From positions 1 to 6,321 of the forward strand of contig CAKUKW010000121.1 of NCBI GenBank assembly GCA_934663885.1: 6,321 nt of DNA. Reading direction: 5' to 3'. Shown here one piece after another: positions 5,075-6,321 of the stretch; position 1 is the stretch's first letter, and each line of letters opens with the position of its first letter. The stretch is from an uncultured Tidjanibacter sp. (lineage in GTDB: Bacteria; Bacteroidota; Bacteroidia; Bacteroidales; Rikenellaceae). A program made the translations under genes and the position numbers. The notes below the pieces were generated by a model. The model had not been told where the DNA came from, searched no databases, and saw nothing but the letters and a program-made list of their open reading frames with translations.

Positions 5075-6321
5075 ATGAAAAAGATTCTACTTTTACTGGC
5101 AGTTTTGCCGATGCTTCTTCTGTCCGGGTGCAACTGTGGCGGCTCTGGAAAAATTATCAGTACGCAAGTTCCGCAAAGGCCCGCTGGGCAGGAGGATATG
5201 CTTCAATTCCGCGCTGAGCCGATTCCTACCGTGCGGGTGGCCTTTATCGGTCTCGGGATGCGCGGTCCGGGGGCCGTTTACAGAATGACGAACATTCCCG
5301 GAGTCGAGATAGTGGCCCTTTGCGACATGGTAAAAGAGAATGTCGAAAAAACCAACGAGATACTCATAGACAGGGGTTTCCCGAAGGCTATGGAGTTTTA
5401 CGAAGACGAGAACGCATGGCGGAAAGTGACCGCCCTCCCCGACGTCGACCTTATATATATTGCCACCGACTGGAAAACCCATGCCATGATGGGAGTACAG
5501 GCCATGAAGGACGGCAAGCACGTTGCGATAGAGGTTCCCGCGGCGATGACGATGGATGAGATATGGGAGTTGGTGAACACTTCCGAACAGACGCGTAAAC
5601 ATTGCATCCAGTTGGAGAACTGCGTTTATGACTTTTTCGAACTTACTACGCTCAATATGGCGCAGCAAGGATTGTTCGGCGAGATAATCCACGGCGAAGG
5701 CGCCTATATCCATAACCTGCGCGAATTCTGGGGTGAATACTGGAACGACTGGCGTATGGATTACAATCGTAACCATCGCGGTGACGTTTATCCTACCCAC
5801 GGCCTGGGGCCGGTCTGCCTGGCGATGAACATCCACCGAGGCGATAAACTTAACTACCTTGTTTCGGTAGATACCAAGCCGCTCCAAAACCCCGCTTTTC
5901 TGAAAGAGACCACGGGGGAAGAGGTAAAAGATTTCCGTAACGGCGACCATACCATGACCATGATCCGTACCGAAAAGGGTAAATCGATACTTATAGAGCA
6001 CGATGTTGTTTCGCCGCGCCCCTACAACCGCATGTACCAGCTTAGCGGCACGAAAGGGTTTGCCAACAAATACCCCGTTTCGGGCATTGCACTGGAATCG
6101 GATATGTTCGCGAAAGATATCGCCCCCGATCATGAAAAACTTGATTCCCACAGTTTCGTCCCCCGCGAGGTTTACCTGGCGCTGATGGAGAAATACAAAC
6201 ACCCGGTAGCGATAGATATCGAAGAGAAAGCCAAGGAGGTCGGCGGACACGGCGGAATGGATTTTATCATGGATTACCGCCTGATATACTGCCTCCAGAA
6301 TGGCTTGCCGCTGGATATGGA
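5075..6321 (+). CDS. GH109-like lipoprotein (NAD-dependent alpha-N-acetylgalactosaminidase family), 3' end missing
   Basis: 415 codons are visible and the frame is open at the right edge. Residues 1-19 are a lipoprotein signal peptide with a classic LSGC lipobox (Cys 19). A Gly/Cys linker (CNCGGSG) and a flexible stretch reach to about residue 50. The Rossmann domain follows: VAFIGLGMRG (55-64) carries the G-x-G-x-x-G dinucleotide motif and ALCD (81-84) the acidic residue expected to bind the adenosine ribose. Residues 150-157 (VAIEVPAA) correspond to the family E-V-S/P motif. Residues 211-213 (YIH), 239-242 (YPTH) and GHGGMD (391-396) match Tyr and His positions I recall as active-site residues in the Elizabethkingia GH109 enzyme. 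GH109 enzymes remove alpha-linked GalNAc through NAD-assisted oxidation and elimination. The loop before YPTHG is about 20 residues shorter than in that enzyme, so another Gfo/Idh/MocA activity cannot be excluded. An in-frame ATG at 5054 would add seven residues; 5075 is preferred because it gives a standard signal peptide. No acidic export motif follows the Cys, so it may face the periplasm. Confidence 0.9.
   Translation, partial: MKKILLLLAVLPMLLLSGCNCGGSGKIISTQVPQRPAGQEDMLQFRAEPIPTVRVAFIGLGMRGPGAVYRMTNIPGVEIVALCDMVKENVEKTNEILIDRGFPKAMEFYEDENAWRKVTALPDVDLIYIATDWKTHAMMGVQAMKDGKHVAIEVPAAMTMDEIWELVNTSEQTRKHCIQLENCVYDFFELTTLNMAQQGLFGEIIHGEGAYIHNLREFWGEYWNDWRMDYNRNHRGDVYPTHGLGPVCLAMNIHRGDKLNYLVSVDTKPLQNPAFLKETTGEEVKDFRNGDHTMTMIRTEKGKSILIEHDVVSPRPYNRMYQLSGTKGFANKYPVSGIALESDMFAKDIAPDHEKLDSHSFVPREVYLALMEKYKHPVAIDIEEKAKEVGGHGGMDFIMDYRLIYCLQNGLPLDM

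Noticed and set aside
4894..5217. Plus-strand open frame of 107 codons across the divergent promoter region
   Set aside because: It covers both candidate promoters and overlaps the GH109-like signal peptide in another frame. Its translation has no recognisable features.
5093..6250. A long minus-strand open frame of 385 codons opposite the GH109-like gene
   Set aside because: It is the antisense shadow of a clearly recognisable protein. Its translation has no recognisable domain and is rich in residues expected from reverse-complemented codons.

Overview
The window looks like chromosomal DNA from a Bacteroidota bacterium, probably a gut-type member of the Bacteroidales. The evidence is a release factor 1 sequence typical of that phylum, three lipoproteins with MKK...C signal peptides, AT-rich start regions without clear Shine-Dalgarno sequences, and TAnnTTTG-like -7 promoter elements. 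A family such as Rikenellaceae is possible but cannot be proved from this sequence.

Layout from left to right. (1) The 5' part of a minus-strand lipoprotein gene with a beta-helix-like (pectin-lyase-like) composition; its 3' end lies outside the window. (2) A 253-bp AT-rich spacer, then a small plus-strand gene for a 69-residue protein with two membrane helices. (3) A perfect 12-bp stem that can terminate transcription in both directions, between this gene and the next convergent one. (4) A minus-strand gene for a 683-residue lipoprotein made of four diverged tandem domains of about 150 residues. (5) A 281-bp spacer that contains a degenerate second copy of the 3' end of prfA. (6) prfA itself, complete, on the minus strand. 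(7) A 204-bp divergent promoter region. (8) A plus-strand lipoprotein of the Gfo/Idh/MocA fold, closest to glycoside hydrolase family 109 (NAD-dependent alpha-N-acetylgalactosaminidase), cut by the right edge.

The genes do not form an obvious pathway. One housekeeping gene (prfA) sits among envelope genes. The GH109-like enzyme would act on alpha-linked GalNAc of host-type glycans. The two other lipoproteins look like envelope or surface proteins of unknown role. I see no mobile element gene, CRISPR array, tRNA or rRNA. I also see no convincing new multi-gene system. The most unusual signal is the second prfA tail, which differs from the real tail almost only at synonymous third codon positions.
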